A DNA stretch of 64,000 nt from Flavobacteriales bacterium (GCA_026996605.1 JALWLE010000060.1:1-64000); one strand, 5' to 3'. Counted from the first letter of the stretch, positions 8,695 through 17,894 are shown. Notes: a model not told the origin generated them from the letters alone. Numbers and translations: made by a program.

Positions 8695-9117
8695 TTAATT
8701 AGAAATCCGAAGCTTGTTTCCGCTTTGACTGACATGATAAGCTTTTAAACTGTATTTGCCATCGCCGGAACTTAGCTGTCCGGTGTGTAAACTGTAAGTA
8801 TTGTTTTCGCAATCACATTTGCAAGTAAATTGATTGGGTTGCATTGTAGAACAGGCGGACGGATAATGATTGGGGTCACTGGCTTCAAAGGCATTATAAC
8901 TGTTTCCCGTATTGAAAACAATCACGCCCTTGATACCGACATTGTGTACTAAAACAGAGTTATTGGCAAATTTTAAAGGGGCATATTCCGGTAAATCCAT
9001 ATTGATTTCTATAGAAAAACTAACATTTTCCAAATATGGATTGTTATAAGTTGTGTTTTTTTTGCAAGCACTGTTTAGTAACGAAAAAACGACTAATAAA
9101 ACAATTATTTTCTTCAT
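8695..9117 (-). CDS. Rieske-like lipoprotein lacking the cluster histidines
   Basis: A 140-residue predicted lipoprotein: MKKIIVLLVVFSLLNSAC, lipobox NSAC, Cys18. Residues 60-138 follow the pattern of Rieske-fold lipoproteins of Flavobacteriia: GVIVFNTGNSYNAFEA, then a Cys region, then YSLHTGQ and LKAYHVSQSGNKLRISN. The CxH and CxxH cluster ligands are not intact: Cys89, Cys99, Cys101 and Cys103 are present, but only His84 and His111 are nearby and neither sits in the motif. A [2Fe-2S] cluster is therefore doubtful. Start set at MKKII rather than 15 codons upstream because that places a proper signal peptide first. It begins 1 base after the gmk stop. Confidence 0.7.
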   Translation of the reverse strand: MKKIIVLLVVFSLLNSACKKNTTYNNPYLENVSFSIEINMDLPEYAPLKFANNSVLVHNVGIKGVIVFNTGNSYNAFEASDPNHYPSACSTMQPNQFTCKCDCENNTYSLHTGQLSSGDGKYSLKAYHVSQSGNKLRISN

Positions 9118-9118
9118 A

Positions 9119-9694
9119 TTAAGACTGTTCAATAAATGATTTGACGATTTTATAAGCGTCATTTTTAGCTTTTTCTAAATCATCATTGATAATAATAACA
9201 TCAAAATCTTTGGCATATTGCATTTCTTCATCAGCTTTTTCTATACGCATTTGTATTTTTTCGGGTGTTTCGGTTTGTCGTGATTGCAAGCGTTTTTTCA
9301 GTTCTGACACCGATGGCGGTTGTACAAATATAGCTAAACTATTGTTCGGATATTGTTTTTTAATATTTAAGCCTCCTTTAACATCTATATCAAAAATGAC
9401 ATTTTTTCCTTCGTTTAACAATCGTGCAACTTCAGATTTTAAAGTGCCGTAAAAATTATTTTTATAGACTTCTTCCCACTCGACAAATTCGTTGTTTTTG
9501 ATTTTTTGTTTAAAAGTTTCCGGAGAAATAAAATAATAATCTTTGCCATCAATTTCATTGTGGCGTTTATCTCTTGAAGCTGCCGATACCGAAAAAGCCA
9601 AATTCAACTCCGGATGTTGTAATAAATAATGTACCAAAGTTGTTTTACCACTACCTGAAGGAGCTGAAAAAATAATGAGTTTACCTTGTTTCAT
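9119..9694 (-). CDS. gmk: Guanylate kinase
   Basis: A 191-residue enzyme that phosphorylates GMP to GDP with ATP. The P-loop SAPSGSGKTTLV lies at residues 9-20. The GMP-binding region SAASRDKRHNEIDGKDYYFIS (about 38-58) and the GTLKSEV segment are as in the family. A canonical minus-strand -7 element (9714-9721) lies 19 bases upstream. The Rieske-like lipoprotein gene follows directly and probably shares the transcript. Confidence 0.95.
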   Translation of the reverse strand: MKQGKLIIFSAPSGSGKTTLVHYLLQHPELNLAFSVSAASRDKRHNEIDGKDYYFISPETFKQKIKNNEFVEWEEVYKNNFYGTLKSEVARLLNEGKNVIFDIDVKGGLNIKKQYPNNSLAIFVQPPSVSELKKRLQSRQTETPEKIQMRIEKADEEMQYAKDFDVIIINDDLEKAKNDAYKIVKSFIEQS

Positions 9695-9713
9695 TAAAAC
9701 AATAATTTGCTTT

Positions 9714-9721
9714 CAAAGATA
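9714..9721 (-). promoter_or_regulatory. Promoter -7 element for gmk
   Basis: Minus-strand TATCTTTG; a TTG lies 23 bases further upstream (9745-9747, minus strand). It sits back-to-back with the promoter of the divergent EEP gene. Confidence 0.65.
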
Positions 9722-9774
9722 ATGTATTTTTTTATTTTATCTTACAAATCATCTGACCTCGGGCAATTTATCAT

Positions 9775-9782
9775 TAAATTTG
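9775..9782 (+). promoter_or_regulatory. Promoter -7 element for the EEP-family gene
   Basis: TAAATTTG, 17 bases before the ATG at 9800. It lies inside the longest open frame and so excludes the upstream start at 9707. Confidence 0.65.
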
Positions 9783-9799
9783 CCGGACAATCATTTTAT

Positions 9800-10744
9800 A
9801 TGCAGCGAACAATTCAAAAAACGAGTATCGGCTTTTATAATCTTGAAAACTTTTTTGATACCTACGATGACCCCAACACAGCAGATGATGCCTTTACCCC
9901 GAAAGGGATTATGCATTGGATTAAAAAACGCTTTCAACGTAAGTCAAAAAAAATAGCACATGTTATTAAACATATTGGTTTAGAAGAAACGGATTTGCCA
10001 CCGGTTTTGTTGGGTTTGGCAGAAATTGAAAATAAGCGGGTCTTAAAAAATATTATTAAGCAAAAAAATTTAAAAGCTTTTCATTACGGCTATGTGCATT
10101 ACGAATCCGGTGACCGGCGCGGAATGGATGTGGCTTTGCTCTATCGAAAAGATTTGGTGCGTATTTTGGAGTCTAAAGCATATCCTTTAATGCTTTATAA
10201 TGATGCCGGCGAAGCTTACCGCTCACGAGATATATTATACGTCAAAGCAGCTGTTTTTAACGAAATCTGGCATATCTTTATCAACCATTGGCCAAGCAGA
10301 CGAGAAGGTGAGTTTGAATCGGATTTTAAGCGGTATGAAGCGGCAAAAATGTTATCAGAATTGATAGACTATGTCTATTACGAACAACCTGATGCCAAAT
10401 TTATCATCATGGGAGATTTTAATACAGACCCCGATGACCCACACCTAACCGATATTGTAAAAAAAAGACAATTATTACATCCAGCGTTTGATTTGTTTAA
10501 ACAGCACCAAGGCAGCTTAAACCACCAAGGAGATTGGCATTTGTTTGATCAAATTTTATTCAGCCGGAATTTTTTAAACAATAGTGGACTTCGATTTAAT
10601 GAGTTTAAAATTTTCAGACCGGACTACTTAAAAGTTTGGCGCGGTAAACACAAAAATCAACCTTTTAGAACATATAAAGGTAAAAAATATCAAAACGGAT
10701 ATAGTGACCATTTTCCGGTTTATGCCTTGCTAAAAAGAGCATAA
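9800..10744 (+). CDS. Endonuclease/exonuclease/phosphatase family hydrolase
   Basis: A 314-residue protein of the EEP (DNase I-like) superfamily. The motifs are in order: IGFYNLENFFD at the start (metal-binding Asn-Glu), LAEIENKRVL (catalytic Glu), DRRGMDVALLYRK, NHWPSRR, GDFNTDPDD and GYSDHFPVYALL at the C terminus (catalytic Asp-His). In Bacteroidota such proteins are usually annotated as endonucleases, but phosphodiesterase activity on other substrates is equally possible. No clear signal peptide follows the chosen start MQRTIQKTS, so it is probably cytosolic. Single gene. Confidence 0.85.
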   Translation: MQRTIQKTSIGFYNLENFFDTYDDPNTADDAFTPKGIMHWIKKRFQRKSKKIAHVIKHIGLEETDLPPVLLGLAEIENKRVLKNIIKQKNLKAFHYGYVHYESGDRRGMDVALLYRKDLVRILESKAYPLMLYNDAGEAYRSRDILYVKAAVFNEIWHIFINHWPSRREGEFESDFKRYEAAKMLSELIDYVYYEQPDAKFIIMGDFNTDPDDPHLTDIVKKRQLLHPAFDLFKQHQGSLNHQGDWHLFDQILFSRNFLNNSGLRFNEFKIFRPDYLKVWRGKHKNQPFRTYKGKKYQNGYSDHFPVYALLKRA

Positions 10745-10948
10745 ATATTGTCAAGAAAAAAAAGAACGCTTGCTTATTATCTCTACTTGCACTTGATACT
10801 TAATATTTCCTTAATTAATCAAATTGTATGCAGAATTAATATTTGAAGAAAAAAATACATCAATAAGCAACTCATAGTATGAAGTGCAAAAAGTTATCAA
10901 TTCATCATATAACCAATATCACCGGATAATCATATCAACAATAAATAC

Positions 10949-10956
10949 TAAATTTG
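10949..10956 (+). promoter_or_regulatory. Promoter -7 element for the sulfatase-family gene
   Basis: TAAATTTG, 18 bases before the ATG at 10975; it overlaps the alternative TTG start at 10954, which is therefore unlikely. Confidence 0.65.
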
Positions 10957-10974
10957 CCTAAGAATTTTATTATA

Positions 10975-12882
10975 ATGAAACTATTTTTAAAACGTCTCAA
11001 AACACTCTTACTGCGTCTGAGTATTTTGTTTGTAGTTTACCAATTTTTACGCTTGGTTTTCTTTTTATATAATCGACATCATTTTCAAGATGTTGATTTT
11101 TCGCACTATGTGACCATGGCAAAAGGTGGGTTACGATTTGACTTAACCGGTATTTTGTATTTGAACCTGTTATACATTGTTTTATATATGTTGCCGGTAA
11201 AGTTTGCCGAACGCACAAGGTATCGACAGATATTGTTTGGGTTGTTTATTATAACCAATGCTTTAGGTTTGGCTTTTGAGATTGGCGATATTTTCTATTT
11301 TGATTATGTTTTGAAGCGAAGTACCGTTGAAGTTTTTATGTTTGCCGGAGAAAATAATATAGGCTTATTGGCACTTCAGTTTTTTAAAGATTTTTGGTGG
11401 GGTTTTATATTGTTTGCCGTATTGATGTATGTGATTTATAAATGGTACAAATGTTTTTCTGATGTGGTGTCAGAACAATCCTATAGTTTTAAAACATATT
11501 TGTCCGGATTGGTGGTTTTATTGATAACACTGTATTTTTCCATAGTCAGTATCCGTGGCGGTTTTACACGTGACACACGCCCCATTAATATGAATAATGC
11601 CGGAGCCTACATCAAAAAACCCATTGAAATGGCGATTGTTTTAAACACGCCTTTTACTATTATCCGTACTTTAAAAAAACAAACTTTTAAACCGGTACAT
11701 TATTTTAGTGATGACGAAGTGGCAAAAATCTTTAATCCCGTTAAAGAATTTAAAGCCGACACAACGATGGCAAAAAAAAATGTTGTCATTATTATTATTG
11801 AAAGTTTTGCCCGTGAATACACCGGATTGCTCAACCGTGATATAAAAGGATATAAAGGTTATACACCTTTTTTAGATAGCCTGATGTTGCAGAGTCATAC
11901 GTTTACTAATGCTTATGCCAACGGACGAAAGTCTATTGATGCCATGCCTTCTATACTGACATCGGTACCATCGTTAGTACAACCCTATGTTTTATCGCCT
12001 TACGGCACAAACAAACTTTTAGGATTGGGAAAAATATTAAAGCAAAAAGGCTATAAAACGGCTTTTTTTCATGGAGCGCCCAATGGCTCTATGGGTTTTG
12101 ATGCTTTTATTAATTTAGCCGGTTTTGATGAATATTACGGTATGACTGAATACGGACACCCCGAAGATTTTGATGGTTATTGGGGCATTCCGGATAACAA
12201 ATTTTTGCAGTACATGGCTAAAACACTTGATACTTTTAAGCAACCTTTTGTCTCAACAGTTTTTACGTTATCATCACATCACCCGTTTAGATTACCTTCA
12301 GGATTTGAAGGTAAATTTAAAGGCGGACCATTACCCATTCACAAGGTTATTCAATATATGGATTATTCTATGAAACATTTTTTTAAGACGATGTCAAAAA
12401 TGTCTTGGTACCATAATACCATTTTTATTATTTCTGCAGACCATTGTAATCAAAGTTATTTACCGGAATATAATTCATCTGTAGGACGTCATGCGATTCC
12501 TATTATTTTTTATGAACCCGGTAATCCGCAAGAAATAAAATTAGACAGTACTTTGATGCAGCAAGTAGATATTATGCCACGTTTATTACGAAAATTAAAT
12601 TATTCCGGAAAGATTTTGAGTTTTGGTAATGACCCAAAAACCGAAAAGCATCCATTTGTGGTTAATTATAATGGTGGTACTTGGGAATATATGCAAGACG
12701 ATTATTTGTTGCGGTTCCGTAATGAGAAAGTAACCGGATTATTTAATTACAAAAAAGACCGATTGCTAAAACTAAATTTATTACATCAAGTACCTGTTGA
12801 TACGACTTATATGGTTCAAAGACTGAAAGCGTTTATTCAACAATACAAAAACCGTTTGATTTATAACAAATTAACGCCTTAA
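10975..12882 (+). CDS. LTA synthase/sulfatase-family membrane enzyme
   Basis: A 635-residue membrane enzyme with about five transmembrane segments in the first 220 residues and an extracytoplasmic alkaline-phosphatase-superfamily domain. Catalytic features are visible: NVVIIIIESFARE (metal-binding Glu), GRKSIDAMPSIL with the likely nucleophile Ser (Thr in LtaS), FFHGAPNGSMGFD, SSHHPFRLP and SADHCNQS (metal-binding Asp-His). Gram-negative relatives transfer phosphoglycerol or phosphoethanolamine onto envelope glycans or lipids; the substrate here is unknown. Start at MKLFLKRLKT is set by the -7 element just upstream. It is a single gene. Confidence 0.85.
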   Translation: MKLFLKRLKTLLLRLSILFVVYQFLRLVFFLYNRHHFQDVDFSHYVTMAKGGLRFDLTGILYLNLLYIVLYMLPVKFAERTRYRQILFGLFIITNALGLAFEIGDIFYFDYVLKRSTVEVFMFAGENNIGLLALQFFKDFWWGFILFAVLMYVIYKWYKCFSDVVSEQSYSFKTYLSGLVVLLITLYFSIVSIRGGFTRDTRPINMNNAGAYIKKPIEMAIVLNTPFTIIRTLKKQTFKPVHYFSDDEVAKIFNPVKEFKADTTMAKKNVVIIIIESFAREYTGLLNRDIKGYKGYTPFLDSLMLQSHTFTNAYANGRKSIDAMPSILTSVPSLVQPYVLSPYGTNKLLGLGKILKQKGYKTAFFHGAPNGSMGFDAFINLAGFDEYYGMTEYGHPEDFDGYWGIPDNKFLQYMAKTLDTFKQPFVSTVFTLSSHHPFRLPSGFEGKFKGGPLPIHKVIQYMDYSMKHFFKTMSKMSWYHNTIFIISADHCNQSYLPEYNSSVGRHAIPIIFYEPGNPQEIKLDSTLMQQVDIMPRLLRKLNYSGKILSFGNDPKTEKHPFVVNYNGGTWEYMQDDYLLRFRNEKVTGLFNYKKDRLLKLNLLHQVPVDTTYMVQRLKAFIQQYKNRLIYNKLTP

Positions 12883-13036
12883 TTCAAAGTTGAATAAATA
12901 GATACGGTTTATTAAAACAGTTTGTTGTTCATAATATTTAAAAATCATTATAGATAATCAAAATAATATAATTTTAATGAGTTAATGTAAACTCAAAAGG
13001 TTTTCTAAGGAGCTTTTCATTTTGATTAATATAATG

Positions 13037-13044
13037 TATCTTTG
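13037..13044 (+). promoter_or_regulatory. Promoter -7-like element immediately before holB
   Basis: TATCTTTG ends only 4 bases before the ATG at 13049. If used, the transcript would be essentially leaderless. Confidence 0.45.
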
Positions 13045-13048
13045 TTAT

Positions 13049-14182
13049 ATGAACTTTGATGCTATAATAGGACAAGATTTTTTAAAAACTTATTTTCAAA
13101 AAATCATCACTTCGGGTCGAATTCCACATACGCAATTGTTTGTAGGTGATGAAGGAACCGGGACTTTGCCTATGGCATTGGCTTTTGCTAATCAATTACT
13201 TTGTAAAAACGATTTAAATTGTCAAAATAAAGTTAGCAAACTGATTCACCCTGATTTATATTTTGTTTTTCCGACCGCATCAACCGGAAGCGCAAAAAAC
13301 ATCAATAGTGACCATTTTTTATCGCAATGGCGAGAATTTCTTGCACAAAAACCTTATGCCGGTTTATATGAGTGGATGCAATTTTTAAATGTTGCCAATA
13401 AACAAGGACAAATACGAGTGGCTGATGCCGAGCAAATTATCAAAAAAGTAGCGGTTAAACCCTATGAAGCGCAATACAAAGTTTTTATCATCTGGATGGT
13501 TGAAAAAATGAATAATGAAACGGCAAACAAATTGTTGAAAATTTTGGAAGAACCTCCGGAAGACACCAAATTTATATTGATAGCTGAAAAAACCGACAAT
13601 ATATTACCAACTATTATCAGTCGTTGTCAAGTACATCATTTTAACTTGATTGCGGTTGACACTATTAAAGCGGAATTGATAAAGCATTATGGTTTAAAAC
13701 CTGAACAAGCTTTGAAAATAGCGCATCAGGCAAATGGTAATTGGCATAAGGTATTACAATTGGTAAGTGCTGAAAATTCAGATGATGATTTTCAAAAGTT
13801 GTTTATTGAATGGGTAAGAGTTGCTTTTTCTGCCAAAAAAGACAAGCAAGCTATTCGTAAATTGATTGTATGGTCAGAAAAATTAGCAACTGAAAATCGT
13901 GAAACCCAAAAACAATTTTTAGAATTTGCACTTGAGACTTTTCGGCAAGCATTAATGATAAACTATCAAAATTCTTCATTGGCTTATTATGACTTCAGTG
14001 ATAATCGATTTGATTTGAGCAAATTAGCCCCTTATATTCACTCAAATAACATTCAAAACATTTACGAATCTGTTACGGATGCCCTGTATCATATTGAAAG
14101 GAATTCAAATGCAAAGTTAATATTTTTAAATCTATCGATTAATTTGACAAAATTTATACATAAAACCGAAAACTCCGTTTAG
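13049..14182 (+). CDS. holB: DNA polymerase III subunit delta'
   Basis: A 377-residue AAA+ clamp-loader subunit. It starts with the family signature MNFDAIIGQDFLKTYF, followed by the degenerate P-loop region FVGDEGTGTLPMALAFA; delta' does not need to bind ATP, so loss of a strict GxxxxGKT is expected. HPDLYFVFPT, NEIANKLLKILEEPPE-like NKLLKILEEPPEDT and the sensor-1 region TIISRCQVHHF follow. The zinc-module cysteines are mostly lost (only Cys at CKNDLNC). Start at MNFDAI is chosen by homology; the in-frame codons upstream would run through a -7 element. Confidence 0.9.
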   Translation: MNFDAIIGQDFLKTYFQKIITSGRIPHTQLFVGDEGTGTLPMALAFANQLLCKNDLNCQNKVSKLIHPDLYFVFPTASTGSAKNINSDHFLSQWREFLAQKPYAGLYEWMQFLNVANKQGQIRVADAEQIIKKVAVKPYEAQYKVFIIWMVEKMNNETANKLLKILEEPPEDTKFILIAEKTDNILPTIISRCQVHHFNLIAVDTIKAELIKHYGLKPEQALKIAHQANGNWHKVLQLVSAENSDDDFQKLFIEWVRVAFSAKKDKQAIRKLIVWSEKLATENRETQKQFLEFALETFRQALMINYQNSSLAYYDFSDNRFDLSKLAPYIHSNNIQNIYESVTDALYHIERNSNAKLIFLNLSINLTKFIHKTENSV

Positions 14183-14207
14183 TTTTAACAATTTTTTTAT
14201 TTATTTG

Positions 14208-14215
14208 TATATTTG
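14208..14215 (+). promoter_or_regulatory. Promoter -7 element for the small barrel gene
   Basis: TATATTTG, 22 bases before the ATG at 14238. Confidence 0.55.
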
Positions 14216-14237
14216 CAGAAGTGTATAAATTTTTATC

Positions 14238-14786
14238 ATGAAAAGAACGATTATATTTTTGTTATTGATGATTGGCTATCAATCATTTTCACAATTCGGA
14301 TATAAAAAATTCTATTTTTCTGTAGGGCTTACGGGACAATATATGACTGCTCCTAAATATACAGGCTATGATGCTAATTTAACGGCTATTCCACGTTATA
14401 ATTTTATAGAATTAAACCCTGAGGCAACTATTTCTATAGAAGCACGTCCACAAATAGGAGTAGGTTTTAGAAACTGGTATAAGTATCGAGAATATGATGA
14501 AATTTTTCCTTCAAGATTTAGTTATTCCATACCTGTTATTGTAAACTTTAATTGGGGATTGAACTCAGAAGATAATTCACTTTATCTTGTCGGATTATAT
14601 TTTGGTGGTGGTTATAATTACTCTAATGTTATTTCTAAGGAACCGCCTTACGATGCCGTACATGGTTTTGTTGTCGATGCTGGCATTCGTTTTGACGGTT
14701 CACCCATTCCGCAGATTGGCTTAATGTACACTATAGGTAATGACGGTAGCCGTATTTACGGTTTTGGTTTGTATTATGATTTTTAA
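14238..14786 (+). CDS. Secreted, probable outer-membrane beta-barrel protein
   Basis: A 182-residue protein with a signal peptide (MKRTIIFLLLMIGYQSFSQ, cleavage near residue 18). The mature part is rich in alternating aromatic/Gly strands (FYFSVGLTGQY, YLVGLYFGGGYNYS, PQIGLMYTIG) and ends in YGFGLYYDF with a C-terminal Phe, typical of outer-membrane barrels. I do not recognise a named family. It is convergent with the gamma-carbonic anhydrase gene, whose stop codon abuts it. Confidence 0.65.
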   Translation: MKRTIIFLLLMIGYQSFSQFGYKKFYFSVGLTGQYMTAPKYTGYDANLTAIPRYNFIELNPEATISIEARPQIGVGFRNWYKYREYDEIFPSRFSYSIPVIVNFNWGLNSEDNSLYLVGLYFGGGYNYSNVISKEPPYDAVHGFVVDAGIRFDGSPIPQIGLMYTIGNDGSRIYGFGLYYDF

Positions 14787-15311
14787 TTATTCATTGTTCG
14801 GTTGATACCACGACGCATATTTGATATAATTATCGGCAATACGTTTTATCTCTCCTTGTACTAATTCCGGACTTATATCTTTAATTTTTACAGCCGGAAT
14901 TCCGGCATATACACTACCGCTTTCAACAATAGTTCCTTTGGTGACTACTGATCCTGCCGCTATTATGGCATTAGACTCTATAACGGCATGATCTAAAATA
15001 ACGGCATTCATTCCAATTAAAACATGGTCTTTGATGGTACAGCCGTGAACAGTTGCATTATGCGCAATAGAAACATTGTTGCCAATATTAGTAGGCGCTT
15101 TTTTGTAGGTACCGTGTATGACTACTCCGTCTTGAATATTGACTTTATCGCCAATTTTGATATAGTTAACATCACCACGTATAACTGCACCAAACCAAAC
15201 ACTACAATAATCTCCGGTAACTACATCTCCTACAATTACGGCATTTTCTGCTATAAATGAATTTTTACCCAAACGGGGTTTTTTACCTAAAACTTCTTTT
15301 ATGATAGCCAT
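14787..15311 (-). CDS. Gamma-carbonic anhydrase family protein (left-handed beta helix)
   Basis: A 174-residue hexapeptide-repeat protein of the gamma-CA/YrdA/PaaY family, normally a trimer. Its repeats (e.g. GDYCSVWFGAVIRGD, VNIQDGVVIHGT) build the left-handed helix. The three zinc-ligand histidines of the family are present in VVIHGT and SIAHNATVHG. Carbonic anhydrase activity is plausible but unproven in many members. A minus-strand -7 element at 15359-15366 lies 47 bases upstream, so it is transcribed separately from rfbD. Confidence 0.85.
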   Translation of the reverse strand: MAIIKEVLGKKPRLGKNSFIAENAVIVGDVVTGDYCSVWFGAVIRGDVNYIKIGDKVNIQDGVVIHGTYKKAPTNIGNNVSIAHNATVHGCTIKDHVLIGMNAVILDHAVIESNAIIAAGSVVTKGTIVESGSVYAGIPAVKIKDISPELVQGEIKRIADNYIKYASWYQPNNE

Positions 15312-15358
15312 TTTTTATTATTTAAAGAATGATTATTTGCCTATAATAATTTTGCATC

Positions 15359-15366
15359 CAAATTTA
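15359..15366 (-). promoter_or_regulatory. Promoter -7 element for the gamma-CA gene
   Basis: Minus-strand TAAATTTG, 47 bases before the start codon. Confidence 0.5.
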
Positions 15367-15416
15367 TGAATTGGTAAAGTGTCAAGCAAAATAAAAAATA
15401 TCAATTACAAATTTGA

Positions 15417-16283
15417 TTATTTAAAAAAATCTTTTAATGCTTTGTCCCATTTTCGAGGTTTATAATCAAATAATTTTTTAATTTTCTTTTTGGACAAAAC
15501 TGAATATGTCGGACGTCTGACTCTTTTTTCAAAATGAGAACTGTCAATTGGTTTAATTTTTTTATTGATACCGGCATAGGATAAAATCTTTTTTCCAAAA
15601 TCATACCAACTTGCTTTACCCTGATTACTGAAATGATATGTGCCATAATAGTTTTTTTCAGGATTTTCACCTATGGTTTTAATCATAAATAATAAAAAGT
15701 GAATTAAATCGGGGGCATAAGTCGGGGTACCTATTTGATCATTTACCAGTTTGAGTTTTTTTTGCGTTTTAGAAAGTTCTAAAACAGTTTTGACAAAGTT
15801 ATTATTGTATCTTGAGTATAACCAAGAAGTACGTATAATCAAATATTTTGTTAAATATTGACGTATTATTTCTTCCCCCATTAATTTGGATGCACCATAA
15901 ATGTTTAACGGATTCGGTTTGTCATTTTCGAGATATGGCTTTTGTTTTTTTCCGTCAAATACATAATCTGTAGAGATATGTACTAAAGTGAAATCATATT
16001 TTTTAGCCGCTTTTGCTAAATTAGCTACACCTTTAACATTTACTTTAAAACATGACTTTTTATCTGTTTCTGCTTGGTTTACATTGGTATAAGCTGCAAA
16101 ATTTAAACAGTAATCATAGCTATTTTCTTTAAAAAAACGCTTTACGGCTTTTTTGTCGGTAATATTCAGTGTATATTTACTCTTAAATACTATATCAAAA
16201 TATGGTTGTGGTATCATTCTTAATGATTTTCCCAACTGGCTTTCAGCGCCTGTTACCAAAATTTTGATTTTTTTGTTTGTCAT
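15417..16283 (-). CDS. rfbD: dTDP-4-dehydrorhamnose reductase
   Basis: A 288-residue SDR-family enzyme that makes the last step to dTDP-L-rhamnose. It has the N-terminal NAD(P) loop LVTGAESQLGKSL (about 10-22), the catalytic HISTDYVFDG block (about 105-114) and YGASKLMGE (Tyr/Lys of YxxxK, about 130-138). It overlaps the rfbC stop by 4 bases (ATGA), indicating coupled translation. rfbA and rfbB, needed for the first two steps, are not in the window. Confidence 0.93.
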   Translation of the reverse strand: MTNKKIKILVTGAESQLGKSLRMIPQPYFDIVFKSKYTLNITDKKAVKRFFKENSYDYCLNFAAYTNVNQAETDKKSCFKVNVKGVANLAKAAKKYDFTLVHISTDYVFDGKKQKPYLENDKPNPLNIYGASKLMGEEIIRQYLTKYLIIRTSWLYSRYNNNFVKTVLELSKTQKKLKLVNDQIGTPTYAPDLIHFLLFMIKTIGENPEKNYYGTYHFSNQGKASWYDFGKKILSYAGINKKIKPIDSSHFEKRVRRPTYSVLSKKKIKKLFDYKPRKWDKALKDFFK

Positions 16284-16831
16284 AAATGATCTTTTAAGTC
16301 TTTTAAGTATGGTAATGTTTTATCTTTTTCAGATAAAATAATTTGTGATAGGTCGTATTGCCAGTCAATATTTAATTCGGGATCGTCAAAGCGAATGCCG
16401 GCTTCACTTTGTGGATGATAAATATTGTCGATTTTGTAAAAAAACAAGGTCTCATCTTCTAAACTTAAATAACCGTGAGCCATGCCACGTGGAATAAACA
16501 ATTGTTTTTTGTTTTCGGCACTTAATATAATTGAAAAATATTGTCCGAAAGTTTTTGATTTCTTTCGCAAATCAACAACAACATCTAAAACAGCGCCTTT
16601 AAGAACACTTACTAATTTTGCTTGTTCATAAGGATTTTTTTGAAAATGTAAACCTCTTAAAACGCCTTTTTGTGATCGGGCTAAATTATCTTGAATAAAA
16701 CGAATCTTTCGATTAGTTAAACGGTCGAATTCATACTGATTATAAAACTCATAAAAAAATCCTCTATTGTCACTAAAAATTTTTGGTTCTAAGATATATA
16801 GTTGCTCAATAAAAGTAGATTGTATGCTCAT
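16280..16831 (-). CDS. rfbC: dTDP-4-dehydrorhamnose 3,5-epimerase
   Basis: A 183-residue cupin-fold epimerase. The family blocks are clear: IFSDNRGFFYEFYN, VLRGLHFQKNPYEQAKLV (catalytic His), GAVLDVVVDLRKKSKTFG and IPRGMAHGYLSL. It acts just before RfbD in dTDP-L-rhamnose synthesis. It shares one base with the upstream Wzz-like gene and four with rfbD. Confidence 0.94.
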   Translation of the reverse strand: MSIQSTFIEQLYILEPKIFSDNRGFFYEFYNQYEFDRLTNRKIRFIQDNLARSQKGVLRGLHFQKNPYEQAKLVSVLKGAVLDVVVDLRKKSKTFGQYFSIILSAENKKQLFIPRGMAHGYLSLEDETLFFYKIDNIYHPQSEAGIRFDDPELNIDWQYDLSQIILSEKDKTLPYLKDLKDHL

Positions 16832-17892
16832 TATGATTTGTCGGCTTTTTGTTGTTGATATTTATTTAAATAAGCATTAAAATCTTTTAGTAGTAGGATA
16901 AGCAGTACAAATAGAAAACCTAATAAAGAAAATTTGATGTATTTATTTTTTATCAAAGAAGGTTTTTGGATACCATTTTTAGGAAAACTGTTTAAAAAAA
17001 TTATAGCATCATCATATTTATTAATTTGGTCGATTGTTTTTCTTAAGTTAATCAAAGCATTTTCTCTTTCAATAAATAAGTTATAAAGTTCTTCGGGTTT
17101 TTCTATTTTTTGATTGGCTATAACTATATTATTAGCGGCTGTTTCCGGTTTTCGTCCTGATTCCATCCATACGCGATTATAGACTGCTCGCATTGAATCA
17201 ATATCATTTAATGACTTTAGGTATTTTTGTTTTTGGATATCTAAATAAGTCAAGAGATTTTTTTTTCTTTTTTCTATATGGGCATCATTATTGAATAGAT
17301 TTTTGATTTTGTCATTTAAATTATTAAAAACTTTTGGAGAATCAGTCGTGATTTCTAATGACCAGATATGATTGAGATTATCATTTTTACTAATGTTTCT
17401 TTTAAAATCTTCAAAATTTAAGAATTTGTAAACTACAGTATCTTTAGTCTTTAAATATTCTTCAAAGTTGTCCATTATATAAATATCATTAATAATCGGC
17501 TTCAACTCAAAATATTTAAGGTGAATAGCTTCATCGGAAGATATATCCAGCAATTTCCCTAAACTAATAAAATCTCGTTTTTTTATCAAGTCATTAAATG
17601 CTTCTACTTTTTCTTGTAGTCCCAGTTGTGCATCAAAATTGGTTCTTAAAGTGGCTTGACCGTAATAGACATTAGATTTTTTATCGATAAAAAACGAAAC
17701 CAGTAAACCGAGTAACAGTCCCAAGCCTAAAATGATAGAGTGTTTTTTTACATAAAGTGTAGCATCAATAAATACAAAAAAGAGCCATTTAAACATATTA
17801 CCAATACCTCTAAAAAAACTTTTAAACATATTGCCAATGGCTGTAAAAAATTGTAAAACATCAATTTCTTCGGGTTGTATTTGTTGGTTCAT
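16831..17892 (-). CDS. Wzz-type polysaccharide chain-length determinant protein
   Basis: A 353-residue inner-membrane protein with the Wzz topology: a transmembrane segment near residues 55-70 (IILGLGLLLGLLVSFF), a large, mostly helical periplasmic part, and a C-terminal transmembrane segment near 325-340. An unusual amphipathic N-terminal part (about 1-45), with the near-repeat IGNMFKSFFRGIGNMFKWLFF, precedes it. Such proteins set the length of O-antigen or exopolysaccharide. The rhamnose genes downstream support a surface-glycan role. It starts 2 bases after the stop of the DUF6909-like gene. Confidence 0.8.
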   Translation of the reverse strand: MNQQIQPEEIDVLQFFTAIGNMFKSFFRGIGNMFKWLFFVFIDATLYVKKHSIILGLGLLLGLLVSFFIDKKSNVYYGQATLRTNFDAQLGLQEKVEAFNDLIKKRDFISLGKLLDISSDEAIHLKYFELKPIINDIYIMDNFEEYLKTKDTVVYKFLNFEDFKRNISKNDNLNHIWSLEITTDSPKVFNNLNDKIKNLFNNDAHIEKRKKNLLTYLDIQKQKYLKSLNDIDSMRAVYNRVWMESGRKPETAANNIVIANQKIEKPEELYNLFIERENALINLRKTIDQINKYDDAIIFLNSFPKNGIQKPSLIKNKYIKFSLLGFLFVLLILLLKDFNAYLNKYQQQKADKS

Positions 17893-17894
17893 GA

